Notes: generated from the letters alone by a model not told the origin. A stretch of 64,000 nucleotides of DNA from JAABUE01 sp037440925 (GCA_037440925.1 JBBITF010000001.1:62001-126000); one strand, 5' to 3'; shown: positions 1 to 8,030, numbered from the stretch's first letter. A program made the numbers and translations.

Positions 1-76
1 TCGAGAAGACGGCATCATCTCAATAATAAATTGAGGGGCTCGCTTCTCCCCTTCTTTTTTAGATACAGAAAGCGAT

Positions 77-82
77 TATAAT
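77..82 (+). promoter_or_regulatory. -10 box of a likely leaderless promoter
   Basis: A perfect TATAAT ends 7 nt before the ATG at 90, so the transcript would begin at or next to the start codon. No Shine-Dalgarno sequence precedes that ATG. The -35 region is a T-rich run without a clear hexamer, so the promoter call rests on the -10 box and its spacing. Confidence 0.45.
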
Positions 83-89
83 CGAAAAT

Positions 90-677
90 ATGGACAGGCG
101 CATTTTTCACGGCAATCTTACTCCTACAGACATTGCAGAAGCCCTCTTGGCTGAGTTCAATCGAGGCAATTTTCGCGCTCAGGCGCTTGGCCGCAGTGAT
201 AAAGTGGCAGTTCAAATTGGCACTCGCTTGGGCGCTTCCTCTGGCGGGCAAACGGCGCTTACGGTTACGCTGCAAAAAGTGGCCGATGGTATCATGGTGG
301 AAATGGGTCAGCAAGCCTGGCTAGGTGTGGCGGCCAGTTTGGGGCAAACTGCCTTTTCCTTGCTGCGCAACCCCTTGAATTTACTTGGGCGTTTGGACGA
401 CCTGGCGCAGGATATCGAAAGCCTGCAACTTGGCGAGAAGGTGTGGCAAGTTATCGCGCGCAGCGCTGCTGCCGCCGGCGCTTCTCATCAACTTTCTGAG
501 CGACTTAGCCGAATTGCGTGTGAGTATTGTGGCACGGCTAATCCAATAGGAGAAGCGACTTGCATTGCTTGTGGTGCGCCGTTGGGCAACGCTCATCCTG
601 AAACCTGCCCTTCTTGCGGCTTTGTGGTTTCTAGGCAAGAGGCCCGATGCCCAAACTGTGGGAGGGACCTGGAATAG
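90..677 (+). CDS. double zinc-ribbon protein of unknown function
   Basis: This 195-residue protein has no recognised enzymatic domain. The C-terminal third carries two CxxC...CxxC zinc ribbons: C144/C147 with C158/C161, and C173/C176 with C187/C190. The N-terminal 130 residues form a soluble alpha/beta-looking region with a short hydrophobic stretch near 78-95. No signal peptide is visible, so it is probably cytoplasmic. The start is the ATG 7 nt after a TATAAT box. It lies upstream of the FHA operon in the same direction but is separated by about 325 nt with its own promoter, so it is probably not co-transcribed. Zinc ribbons of this type often mediate protein or nucleic-acid contacts; the actual role is unknown. 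Confidence 0.8.
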   Translation: MDRRIFHGNLTPTDIAEALLAEFNRGNFRAQALGRSDKVAVQIGTRLGASSGGQTALTVTLQKVADGIMVEMGQQAWLGVAASLGQTAFSLLRNPLNLLGRLDDLAQDIESLQLGEKVWQVIARSAAAAGASHQLSERLSRIACEYCGTANPIGEATCIACGAPLGNAHPETCPSCGFVVSRQEARCPNCGRDLE

Positions 678-1002
678 CCACAATCCCTCACCCCCAGCCC
701 CTCTCCCGGGGGAGAGGCGAGAAAACTCAGATGATTTTGTCGCTCACAAAATCCAGCAGAATCAGAAACTTTGAAAAGCCCTGAATAGCCAATTGGTAGG
801 CTTGCATAAATTTCCTCTGCCCTCTATAATAGATAGTGGCAACCGTTCAGCCTAGCCCTCTTGTGCTGAGAGAGGAATACTTCCAAGCCGCCGCTTGGAA
901 ACCCTCTCCTTGTGAGAGAGGGGAGAGCGAAAATAACGCAATTTTGCGCCAGGCTGAATATACGATATGCAAACTCTATCCTGCTTCTAAAAGAGATGGC
1001 TG
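678..1002. other. intergenic region with palindromes and the FHA operon leader
   Basis: No gene is seen. The stretch holds a GC-rich palindrome at 699-717 (CCTCTCCC/GGGAGAGG), a promoter at 802-830, a perfect 7-bp hairpin at 884-901 (TCCAAGC/GCTTGGA) and a second CCTCTC/GAGAGG hairpin at about 903-924. The two CCTCTCCC-type palindromes resemble intergenic repeats seen in many bacteria and may be remnants of one small element. Confidence 0.6.
802..830 (+). promoter_or_regulatory. sigma-70 type promoter of the FHA operon
   Basis: The -35 box TTGCAT (802-807) is separated by exactly 17 nt from a perfect -10 box TATAAT (825-830). Transcription would start near 837, giving a leader of about 165 nt before the FHA gene at 1003. 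The leader contains two hairpins. Confidence 0.6.
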
Positions 1003-1842
1003 GTGATGAAATTGAACTTGGAACAAATCGAAAATCGTCTTCGCGATTTAGTCGAAGTCAAATTAATCGGCCTTCTTCCTGGCTCGACAGCCCCTCATCA
1101 AGCGATTCAAAAACTAGCCCAGGCCATGAAAGACAACCTGGTTCAAAGTGAAGATGGGAAGGAGGTGGCCCCCAATGTGTTTACATTGATCGTCCACCCC
1201 GACCAGGCTTTGATTTGGCAGCGTCCAGAGGTGTTGCAAATGCTCATCGCTTCTTTGAAAATAGTGGGAGACGAAGCGGGAGTTTATTTCGATGTGCCGC
1301 CAACAATTACCATCACCCAGAACCCTAATCAGGAGCAAAATACCCTGGAGGTGATTGCTTCTCGTCAGGTGGATGCAGTTGCAGATACAATTGGAATGAC
1401 CCCGGTGCAACAGCCGGCGGCAAACTCTAATAGCGAAGCAGGGCCAGAAAATGCCTTCCTCATCGTAGAGGGTGTCAAGGTATTTCCGCTGACTCAGCCA
1501 GTTGTCAATATTGGCCGCCGCCTGGACAATCAATTGGTGATTGATGATCCGCGTATTTCGCGTAACCATGCTCAGTTGCGTGCCATCAAGGGCCGCTATG
1601 TCATTTTCGATTTGAACTCAACCGGCGGCACCTATGTCAATGGGCAAAAGGTCAGTCAATCGGTGTTGTATCCGGGAGATGTCATTTCCTTGGCGGGCGT
1701 AGCGCTGGTCTTTGGGCAGGATAACCCTCCCTCTCGCACGAAGATTCAGGATACTTCTCCCTTGCACTCCCCCGCACGGGACAGACCAACTGTTGTTTTA
1801 ACTCGCCAAACTGGGAGTTTCAAAGACAACGAGCAAGAATGA
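1003..1842 (+). CDS. DUF3662-FHA domain protein (FhaA-like)
   Basis: The protein has 279 residues. Residues 1-115 resemble the DUF3662 domain of mycobacterial FhaA. A linker follows, and residues 152-240 form an FHA phosphothreonine-binding domain with the GRR, SRNH and NSTGGTYVNG motifs. FhaA-type proteins are known to sit in the Fha/RodA/Pbp cell-wall cluster of Actinobacteria; the neighbouring FHA and SEDS genes here match that arrangement. The start is GTG at 1003 with a weak AAGAGA upstream; ATG 1006 is equally possible. The stop overlaps the next gene by 4 nt (ATGA), indicating translational coupling. The partner is inferred to be a Ser/Thr kinase substrate, but no kinase is in this window. 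Confidence 0.88.
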   Translation: MMKLNLEQIENRLRDLVEVKLIGLLPGSTAPHQAIQKLAQAMKDNLVQSEDGKEVAPNVFTLIVHPDQALIWQRPEVLQMLIASLKIVGDEAGVYFDVPPTITITQNPNQEQNTLEVIASRQVDAVADTIGMTPVQQPAANSNSEAGPENAFLIVEGVKVFPLTQPVVNIGRRLDNQLVIDDPRISRNHAQLRAIKGRYVIFDLNSTGGTYVNGQKVSQSVLYPGDVISLAGVALVFGQDNPPSRTKIQDTSPLHSPARDRPTVVLTRQTGSFKDNEQE

Positions 1843-2321
1843 GCGCTCCCGTTGTTCTTGCGCTGCGCGTGATGCTGGCGTTGTCCTTGTATGCGTTCTT
1901 GGGATGGGCGTTATGGGCAATGTGGCGCGATCTGTATGCCCGGGGCGGATTGTTGGCGGCGCGTAAGATTCCGAGCATTACGGTGCTGAGCGTAAGAGCC
2001 GATTCATCTCCTGACGCGAGATTCTTTTCACAAGCAGAGATTGTCATTGGACGCGATCAGCGCTGTGACATTGCCTTGCCAGACGAAACGGTCTCTCTTC
2101 GCCATGCCCGCCTTTCCTATCATCACGCTCAATGGTGGCTGGAAGACCTGGGTTCGACCAATGGCACGCGTTTGAATGGCCATCCCGTTGGCACGCCGAC
2201 GGTGGTCATCCATGATGACCAGATAGAGTGCGGCAAAACCCGCTTGGCCATTCGTTTGGGGAGCGACCCGGCTAGCCCACCCACCCAAAAAATCCCCTCT
2301 GTGGAGAATGAACATGAATAA
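1839..2321 (+). CDS. membrane-anchored FHA domain protein (FhaB-like)
   Basis: The protein has 160 residues. One N-terminal transmembrane helix spans about residues 3-29. A cytoplasmic FHA domain follows from about 65 to 145, with the IGRD, LRHARL and GSTNGTRLNG motifs expected of a phosphothreonine reader. Length and architecture match FhaB/FipA of Actinobacteria, which works with cell-wall synthesis proteins. It overlaps the preceding FHA gene by 4 nt, and the next gene starts before its stop, so it is the middle of a tight operon leading to the SEDS protein. The inferred role is phosphorylation-dependent control of the envelope machinery. Confidence 0.87.
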   Translation: MSAPVVLALRVMLALSLYAFLGWALWAMWRDLYARGGLLAARKIPSITVLSVRADSSPDARFFSQAEIVIGRDQRCDIALPDETVSLRHARLSYHHAQWWLEDLGSTNGTRLNGHPVGTPTVVIHDDQIECGKTRLAIRLGSDPASPPTQKIPSVENEHE

Positions 2322-3180
2322 AGTGGCAACCCTTGGTATCATTGGCGGTTCGGGCTTGTATGACATGCAGGGCCTTCAAAACGCCCACGAAGTTCGTGTA
2401 GATACCCCTTTTGGCGAACCCAGTGCGCCTGTCATTGTGGGTGAACTTGAAGGCCAGTCAGTGGCGTTCCTGGCCAGGCATGGCATTGGGCATCACATCA
2501 CCCCCTCTGAAGTCAACTATCGCGCCAATCTGTATGCCCTCAAAGAACTGGGCGTGGAACAGGTTGTCAGCATTTCGGCCTGCGGTTCGCTGCGTGAAGA
2601 TTACGAACCTGGTCATATCGTCGTGCCTGATCAACTTTTCGATCAGACTAAGGGGCGGCAGCGCACCTTTTTTGGAGACGGGCTGGTGGCTCATGTGAGC
2701 GTGGCAGATCCTTTTTGCCCGCGTTTATCTGCCCAACTCGAACAGGCTGTTCAAGAAACGGGCGCCGTTGTTCATCGCGGCGGTTCCATGATTACTATCG
2801 AAGGCCCGCGCTTTTCCACGAAAGCCGAGTCCCATACATATCGTGCCTGGGGTATGTCGTTGATTGGCATGACCACTTCTCCTGAAGCATTCTTGGCGCG
2901 CGAGGCCGAGTTGTGTTATGCCGTCATGGCGCACGTCACTGACTATGATGTCTGGCATGTGAGCGAATCGCCGGTGACGGTCGAAATGGTCATCCAAACG
3001 CTCAACAAGAACACCGAAATCGCCCAAGCCGCTATCCGCAACCTGGCGCGCAGCCTCTCTGACTTGCGCGATTGCGAATGCGCTCAAGCGCTGTCCTCTG
3101 CGCTCATCACCCGTTCGGATGTGATTCCGCCGGCCACGCGCAAGAAACTTGATCTCCTCGTCGGTAAATATATCCACTAA
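2314..3180 (+). CDS. mtnP: S-methyl-5'-thioadenosine phosphorylase
   Basis: The enzyme phosphorolyses methylthioadenosine to adenine and methylthioribose-1-phosphate in methionine salvage. The 288-residue length and the motifs fit the PNP/MTAP family: IIGGSGLY at the N-terminus, RHGxGH, the SACGSLRE phosphate-site segment, EGPRFSTKAE, and IGMTTSPEAFLARE near 190. The first in-frame ATG (2308) is only 1 nt from GGAG, while ATG 2314 lies 7 nt from it, so 2314 is preferred. It overlaps the FHA gene by 8 nt. A salvage enzyme inside an otherwise cell-wall operon is unexpected; co-transcription may be coincidental or may link salvage to growth. Confidence 0.92.
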   Translation: MNKVATLGIIGGSGLYDMQGLQNAHEVRVDTPFGEPSAPVIVGELEGQSVAFLARHGIGHHITPSEVNYRANLYALKELGVEQVVSISACGSLREDYEPGHIVVPDQLFDQTKGRQRTFFGDGLVAHVSVADPFCPRLSAQLEQAVQETGAVVHRGGSMITIEGPRFSTKAESHTYRAWGMSLIGMTTSPEAFLAREAELCYAVMAHVTDYDVWHVSESPVTVEMVIQTLNKNTEIAQAAIRNLARSLSDLRDCECAQALSSALITRSDVIPPATRKKLDLLVGKYIH

Positions 3181-3186
3181 TTTTGA

Positions 3187-5601
3187 ATGAACGAACGTTT
3201 AGAAAGTCGCTTGCTTGAACTGGCAGGCGTCTTTCTCATCATATTCTCCCTCATCTTGACCTTATCGCCAGCCGTTCGGGAACGTTCCTGGCAGGTAGAT
3301 TATCGCTGGTTGCACTGGCTTGCTTTGGCGGCTTGTTCGATGGCCTTCTTTTTTGTGCGTCGGCTGTATGCGCGCTATTTGCCAGAACGTGATCCGTATT
3401 TATTACCCCTTGCCGCCCTATTGAGCGGTTGGGGATTGCTCACCGTATGGCGACTGACGCCAGAATTTGGACTGCGGCAAACGCTCTGGCTGCTCATGGT
3501 GTTGGGCTTATTTGCCCTGGCGCCCCGCTTCCTGCCCGACTTGGGGCCGCTGCGCCGTTACAAATACTTTCTTCTGGCCCTGGGTCTGGCGTTGACTGCT
3601 TTGACGATTTTCTTTGGCCGCAATCCCGCTGGTAGTGGGGCGCGTTTGTGGTTGGGCTGCTGCGGCATCTACTTCCAGCCCTCTGAGCCGCTCAAGTTGT
3701 TGTTTGTGGCTTATCTGGCTGCTTATCTGGCCGATCGGCTGCCTTTAGGCCGCCATCTCATCTCCTTGCTCTTTCCCACTTTGTTTGTCACCGCGCTGGC
3801 TTTACTCCTGTTGTTCGTCCAGCGTGACCTGGGTACGGCTTCCATTTTCATCCTCCTGTATGCCGTTCTGGTTTTTCTTGCTACGGGAGAGGCACGCGCG
3901 TTGTTGGTCAGCATCGCTATCTTGACGCTGGCTGGCGGCAGCGGATATTTCTTGGTGGACCTGATTCGCTTGCGGCTGGATGTCTGGCTGAATCCCTGGG
4001 CCGACCCTAGCGGGCGTTCCTATCAAATTGTGCAGTCGTTGATTGCCATTGCAAATGGCGGCGTCAGCGGACGCGGCCCTGGTTTGGGCAGCCCCTCCCT
4101 GGTTCCAATTGCTCATTCTGACTTCATCTTTACGGCCATTGCTGAAGAGACCGGTTTGACAGGCGTCGTTGCCTTGCTCATCTTGATAGGGATGCTGGTC
4201 ATGCGCAGTCTACGCATTGCGCTATATTCTGCTAACCACTTTCGGCGGCTGCTGGCTGCCGGCATTGGCGTCTATTTCAGCGTGCAGAGTTTGTTGATTG
4301 TGGGCGGCAATTTGCGCGTTCTCCCGCTGACCGGCGTGACTTTGCCCTTCGTATCCTATGGCGGCTCGTCTTTGTTGACAGCCTTTGCGGCCTTGTTCAT
4401 GTTGTTGACGATTAGCAGCCAGGTAGAAGAGGATCCCGCTCCCCTGCCTCAACCTCGCCCTTACATTGTTGTTGGCGGGCTGGTGTGCCTGGCCTTGGTC
4501 GCTATGGGGTTGGCGGCGGGATGGTGGGCCCTTGTGCGCGCCCCCGGCCTGCTGGCTCGCACCGACAATGCGCGACGTTCCATTTCAGACCGCTATGTTT
4601 TGCGAGGCGCTTTGCTCGACCGCAACAACCAGCCGCTCAATTCGACTGCCGGGCAAATAGGCTCTCTGACGCGCGTCTACCATTACCCTGCTCTTGGCCC
4701 GATCGTTGGCTACACTCATCCGGTCTATGGGCAGGCCGGCCTGGAAGCCTCGCTGGATGATTATCTGCGCGGGTTGCAGGGCAATCCAGCCAGTTTGGTA
4801 TGGTGGCATCATGTTTTATATGGCGCTCCGCCGCCAGGCCTGGACGTTCGCCTCAGCCTGGATCTTTCTCTGCAATCTCAGGCAGATGCTTTGCTGGGCG
4901 AGCATCGTGGCGCGCTTGTTTTGCTCAACGCTGCTACAGGAGAAATCCTGGCTATGGCCTCGCATCCCACTTTCGACCCGGCCCGACTCGATGAGCAAGG
5001 CCCGGCGCTGGCTCTCGACGAAAGCGCTCCGCTGCTCAACCGCGCCAGTTTAGGCCGTTACCCGGCTGGAGAGGCAACGCTACCCTTTCTCAACGCCTGG
5101 TCAGAGAAAACGGCTTCGCTCTCAGAGCAAGAAAAAGCGCAAGCGTATCAGGCGCTGGGTTTTTACACCGCGCCCCGCTTGCGGATGCCCTCGGCCTTGC
5201 CGAGCCGCTCTTCAGACGAATTGCATCTCAGTCCGCTGCAAATGGCGCTGGCGGCCGCTGCTTTGAGCGCTGATGGCCTGCGCCCGCCGCCGCGCATTGC
5301 CCTGGCTGTGAACACTTCTCAACAAGGATGGGTGGTGCTTCCGGCGCTGGATGAGTATGCCAGGGCGCTCGACTCGCAGGCCGCCCGCGCAATGGCGCAA
5401 GAACTGGCTTACCCTGGTCAGCCCATGTGGCAATTTTCGAGCATTGTAAAAGCAGAAAAGCCGCTCACCTGGCAATTGGCCGGCACTTTGCCCGACTGGA
5501 AGGGGACGCCGCTTGCGCTGACAGTCTTGTTGGAAGAAGAAAATCCGACCTTGGCGCGTGATATTGCGGTCGAGTTATTTCATCGCGCCTTGAATCCATA
5601 G
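3187..5601 (+). CDS. SEDS (FtsW/RodA) protein fused to a degenerate transpeptidase-like domain
   Basis: The protein has 804 residues. Residues 1-410 are a polytopic SEDS glycosyltransferase with RDLGTA near 213, the catalytic-loop signature NPWADPxGRSYQ with the expected Asp at 273, and PFVSYGGSS near 387. Another transmembrane helix (about 427-450) leads to an extracytoplasmic region resembling class B PBPs (GALLDRN, GLEASLDDYL, LVLLNAATGEILAMASHP). At the place of the usual PPGSTFK active site the sequence reads PAGEATL (626-632), so both the catalytic Ser and Lys of SxxK are absent, and no KTG box is evident near the end. SEDS enzymes normally pair with a separate class B PBP; here the partner looks covalently fused but catalytically dead. 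It follows mtnP by 6 nt and is the last gene of the operon. Confidence 0.88.
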   Translation: MNERLESRLLELAGVFLIIFSLILTLSPAVRERSWQVDYRWLHWLALAACSMAFFFVRRLYARYLPERDPYLLPLAALLSGWGLLTVWRLTPEFGLRQTLWLLMVLGLFALAPRFLPDLGPLRRYKYFLLALGLALTALTIFFGRNPAGSGARLWLGCCGIYFQPSEPLKLLFVAYLAAYLADRLPLGRHLISLLFPTLFVTALALLLLFVQRDLGTASIFILLYAVLVFLATGEARALLVSIAILTLAGGSGYFLVDLIRLRLDVWLNPWADPSGRSYQIVQSLIAIANGGVSGRGPGLGSPSLVPIAHSDFIFTAIAEETGLTGVVALLILIGMLVMRSLRIALYSANHFRRLLAAGIGVYFSVQSLLIVGGNLRVLPLTGVTLPFVSYGGSSLLTAFAALFMLLTISSQVEEDPAPLPQPRPYIVVGGLVCLALVAMGLAAGWWALVRAPGLLARTDNARRSISDRYVLRGALLDRNNQPLNSTAGQIGSLTRVYHYPALGPIVGYTHPVYGQAGLEASLDDYLRGLQGNPASLVWWHHVLYGAPPPGLDVRLSLDLSLQSQADALLGEHRGALVLLNAATGEILAMASHPTFDPARLDEQGPALALDESAPLLNRASLGRYPAGEATLPFLNAWSEKTASLSEQEKAQAYQALGFYTAPRLRMPSALPSRSSDELHLSPLQMALAAAALSADGLRPPPRIALAVNTSQQGWVVLPALDEYARALDSQAARAMAQELAYPGQPMWQFSSIVKAEKPLTWQLAGTLPDWKGTPLALTVLLEEENPTLARDIAVELFHRALNP

Positions 5602-5692
5602 CGCGGCTGTGCTGCAAACTTCAGTTTGCGCTTTGCCAAGCACTGTGGTTGTGATAGATTCTCAAGAGTAATACTGTAATGCGGCTGCTTCC

Positions 5693-6415
5693 CTACTCGC
5701 ATTTCGATTTTTCTCCCAACCCGTCTTCTTGAATATCTACCCGCTTGCCTTCCAACAAGACGACAGTCTGATAGGCCTGTTCGTCGCCGGCCTCCAGGTC
5801 GTAGACTTGATATTCTCCAGGCGGGAAGCGTTCCTCGTTGTATGGCTCTTCGTATTTGTTGAGCAGTTCCACTTCCGGTGGCAGGACCAGCATACGATGC
5901 TTGGTGCAGTTGCGAATGAAGGCCGGTATAGCGGGTGAAACTGTGACAATCGGTAAATCTTCCGCCTCTCCGTTCACCAGCGAGTAAGTTGTTAAGATCG
6001 AGACCCAACCCGATTTGCCGGGCGCAGAAGGCAGGGGGACTTGTAACCAGCGGCTGACCGCATCGCGGCCGGTGGCTGTCAAGGTTTGTCCAGCACGCAG
6101 CACGCCAATTGAGTTGTAGTCTACGCTTGGCCCGCGCCGGATATGCAAGTTACCGCCGATGGCTTGCACTGTGACCAGGGAGGAGGCGGGGGTAGCGGTT
6201 GGGGTAGCGGAAGGGGATGGGGTAACGGTAGCAGGCCGAGGCGGAGTCGGAGGCGCAGCCGTCAAGTCGGCAGGACGCGGCGTCCAGGTGGGAATGTCCC
6301 TTGAGAGACTGGTCGGCTGCGGAAGCGGCGTCGCGTCGGTTGTGGCTGTGCAGGCGGGTAACGTCCACGCTGACAGCAAGAGGAGGAGTAGGAGAAATCG
6401 CGCTTCAATGTTCAT
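5693..6415 (-). CDS. SH3-domain lipoprotein
   Basis: The protein has 240 residues with a signal peptide and lipobox (LPAC, Cys near residue 22), so it should be a lipid-anchored extracytoplasmic protein. A Pro/Thr-rich linker follows to about residue 75. Residues 80-145 match a bacterial SH3 (SH3b) fold, with the LHIRRGPSVDYNSIGVL segment typical of that family. The C-terminal 80 residues (two further Cys) are of unknown fold. SH3b domains often bind peptidoglycan or other cell-wall ligands. It is convergent with the SEDS gene and lies downstream of the ferredoxin gene behind a terminator, so it is probably transcribed alone. No Shine-Dalgarno sequence is visible. Confidence 0.82.
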   Translation of the reverse strand: MNIEARFLLLLLLLSAWTLPACTATTDATPLPQPTSLSRDIPTWTPRPADLTAAPPTPPRPATVTPSPSATPTATPASSLVTVQAIGGNLHIRRGPSVDYNSIGVLRAGQTLTATGRDAVSRWLQVPLPSAPGKSGWVSILTTYSLVNGEAEDLPIVTVSPAIPAFIRNCTKHRMLVLPPEVELLNKYEEPYNEERFPPGEYQVYDLEAGDEQAYQTVVLLEGKRVDIQEDGLGEKSKCE

Positions 6416-6432
6416 ACAGCGGTAAATAATGA

Positions 6433-6458
6433 AAAAGCCAGGCGGCTGCCTGGCTTTT
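6433..6458 (-). terminator. intrinsic terminator after the ferredoxin gene
   Basis: A perfect 11-bp stem (AAAAGCCAGGC/GCCTGGCTTTT) has a 4-nt loop and ends in a T run on the minus strand. It lies between the ferredoxin stop (6469) and the SH3 lipoprotein start (6415). Confidence 0.8.
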
Positions 6459-6468
6459 GTTTCGCGGT

Positions 6469-6882
6469 CTACATACCATCATCCTGGTCTTTTGCGCCGT
6501 AGCCGGGGCCGCTTTGGAAGAATTTGGCATTCAGCGCGATGTCAGGAGTCAGGTCTATGACTTCACCGGCCTGTAATTGTTTGGTAGTCTCCAGGACAAC
6601 CTGTTTGCCGTGATGATTGGTGGCTTCATAGTGGCCTTTCAGACCAACCTGGTTGATGTATTCTCCACCTTTGGCAGTGTAAGCCGAAGGCACTTCATCT
6701 TCGGGGAAGATGGCCGCATACGGGCATTCTGGGACGCACGCGCCGCAGTCAATACAAGTATCGGGGTCAATGTACATCAAAGGCCATTCTGCCACTGGCT
6801 GCCCCGGCACAATGCATTCTACCGGGCAAACCTCGATGCAACCGCGGTCGCGCAGGCACAAACTGGTAATTACGTGGGTCAT
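6469..6882 (-). CDS. 4Fe-4S ferredoxin
   Basis: The protein has 137 residues and is cytoplasmic. The N-terminal half contains two iron-sulfur motifs, CLRDRGCIEVCP and CIDCGACVPECP, as in the ferredoxin family that starts TxVITxxCxxxxDxxC. The C-terminal 65 residues are an extension without cysteines. It carries electrons for an unknown redox partner, since no oxidoreductase gene is adjacent. The start is the ATG at 6882, because AAGGAGG lies at ideal distance and the family N-terminus begins there. A TATAAT box at 6930-6925 (minus strand) with TTGCGC 16 nt upstream could be its promoter. A terminator follows the stop. Confidence 0.9.
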   Translation of the reverse strand: MTHVITSLCLRDRGCIEVCPVECIVPGQPVAEWPLMYIDPDTCIDCGACVPECPYAAIFPEDEVPSAYTAKGGEYINQVGLKGHYEATNHHGKQVVLETTKQLQAGEVIDLTPDIALNAKFFQSGPGYGAKDQDDGM

Positions 6883-7054
6883 ACGGAAAGCCTCCTTGAA
6901 AAAATAAAGAGCCAGACGTTTTCTATTATATCCCCCTTCCACGATGGCGCAAGGTTTATAAGGAGACTCTGTACAACTAAAGACCCTCACAGACGGTCTG
7001 AGAACTTTCGCAAAAGGGAACTGCTTATCTTCAGCGCAAATTTGCCTTTTAAGG

Positions 7055-7225
7055 GTAACTATTCAGCAGGCTCTAACAGCCTGTCGAAGAAGACTTGAAA
7101 ATTGCCCTATTGCTCCGTTGGATTGCCAAATCCAACGGTTTACAACGTAATTTTGCCCAGTTCGGCCTGGATTTGGCAATACCCATTCTGGGTACTTTCC
7201 AGGCCAGCGATGCCTGAATAGTTAC
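7055..7225. mobile_element. candidate MITE-like inverted-repeat element
   Basis: The element is bounded by a perfect 12-bp inverted repeat, GTAACTATTCAG at 7055-7066 and CTGAATAGTTAC at 7214-7225, with partial similarity continuing outward. Inside is a 10-bp perfect hairpin (CCGTTGGATT/AATCCAACGG, 7115-7138). A 40-bp internal stretch (7078-7117) recurs with two mismatches at 46086-46125. There is no open frame. Size and structure fit a non-autonomous miniature element, but the transposase family and target duplication are not identified. Confidence 0.45.
7078..7117 (+). repeat. dispersed 40-bp repeat, copy 1
   Basis: The segment containing GAAGACTTGAAAATTGCCCT is nearly identical (two mismatches in 40 nt) to 46086-46125. 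Both copies are intergenic. This one lies inside the candidate MITE. Confidence 0.7.
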
Positions 7226-7242
7226 TTTCAAGGTAGAGAAAC

Positions 7243-7314
7243 CATCCACAAATAGGGCCACGAATGCACGAATGGAACGCTATTCGTGAATTCGTGGGGC
7301 ATTCGTGGATGGTT
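7243..7314. repeat. imperfect palindrome of CACGAAT/ATTCGTG words
   Basis: The outer arms CCATCCAC and GTGGATGG enclose further ACGAAT/ATTCGT inverted words, so the stretch can fold into a long imperfect hairpin. It lies just downstream of the superoxide dismutase stop codon, where it could terminate that transcript. Confidence 0.5.
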
Positions 7315-7339
7315 TGCCAGGAGTTACGAAGATAAAGTC

Positions 7340-7942
7340 TTATTTGTTGTAGCGTTCTGCTACGGCTTGCCAGTTGACTACATTCCACCAGTTGGTCACA
7401 TATTCAGCGCGGCGGTTCTGATAGAGCAGGTAGTAAGCATGTTCCCATACATCCAGCCCCAGGATAGGCGTCAGGCCCTCAGAAAGCGGATTATCCTGGT
7501 TGGCGGTTGAAATGACAGCCAGCCCGCTGCCTTTCTTGACCAGCCAGGCCCAGCCGGAGCCAAAACGTCCATTGGCCGCCTTCTCAAATTCCGTTTTGAA
7601 GGCATCGAAGGAGCCAAACGCCGCGTCTATGGCCTTCGCCAGTTCGCCTTGAGGCGTGCCGCCGGCTTTGGGCGCCATGATTTCCCAAAACATCGAGTGG
7701 TTCCAGGTGCCGCCGCCGTGATTGCGCACCACGCCGCGAATGTCTTCAGGGACGGCGTTCAAGTCGCTCAACAGGGCTTCGAGCGGTTTGTCGGCTAGCT
7801 CGGGATGTTTTTCGAGCGCGCCATTCAAATTGGTGATGTAAGCCTGGTGATGTTTGGTGTGATGGATTTCCATTGTGCGGGCATCAATATACGGTTCCAG
7901 CGCATCATACGCATAGGGTAGTTTAGGAAGTTGATAAACCAT
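7340..7942 (-). CDS. sodA: superoxide dismutase, Mn-type
   Basis: This cytoplasmic enzyme converts superoxide to hydrogen peroxide and oxygen. At 200 residues it is full length for the Fe/Mn family. The metal ligands H27, H82, D164 and H168 are in place, within HHTKHHQAY, WNHSMFW and DVWEHAYY. The NHGGG segment and ANQDNPL (Gln at 149) match the manganese pattern rather than the iron pattern; this is from motif reading and cambialistic activity is possible. GGAG lies before the start. A consensus promoter with a Fur/PerR-like palindrome over the start site indicates regulation by iron or peroxide. Confidence 0.95.
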   Translation of the reverse strand: MVYQLPKLPYAYDALEPYIDARTMEIHHTKHHQAYITNLNGALEKHPELADKPLEALLSDLNAVPEDIRGVVRNHGGGTWNHSMFWEIMAPKAGGTPQGELAKAIDAAFGSFDAFKTEFEKAANGRFGSGWAWLVKKGSGLAVISTANQDNPLSEGLTPILGLDVWEHAYYLLYQNRRAEYVTNWWNVVNWQAVAERYNK

Positions 7943-8013
7943 GAGTGTCTCCTGTTTTTTTGAGTTGGTCGGTCTTTTTTAGATGCAGTGCAAAGAGAAA
8001 AGTGACGTTTTTA

Positions 8014-8028
8014 TGATAATTATAATCA
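8014..8028 (-). promoter_or_regulatory. Fur/PerR-like 7-1-7 operator
   Basis: TGATAATTATAATCA is a 7-1-7 inverted repeat with one mismatch between half-sites, close to known Fur and PerR boxes. It spans the predicted transcription start (about 8024) of the superoxide dismutase promoter, a position suited to repression. Which Fur-family member binds cannot be told from sequence. Confidence 0.5.
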
Positions 8029-8030
8029 AA

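Larger units (their letters stand above)
6883..7339. other. intergenic region with ferredoxin promoter, MITE-like element and hairpin
   Basis: No coding sequence is supported in these 457 nt. From left to right they hold the ferredoxin ribosome-binding site and a minus-strand -10 box (6925-6930), a candidate inverted-repeat element (7055-7225), and an imperfect palindrome of CACGAAT-type words (about 7243-7314) just beyond the end of the superoxide dismutase gene, which may act as its terminator. Confidence 0.6.

Noticed and set aside
7055..7225. Insertion sequence with transposase
   Set aside because: There is no open reading frame in the element, so at most it is a non-autonomous miniature element.
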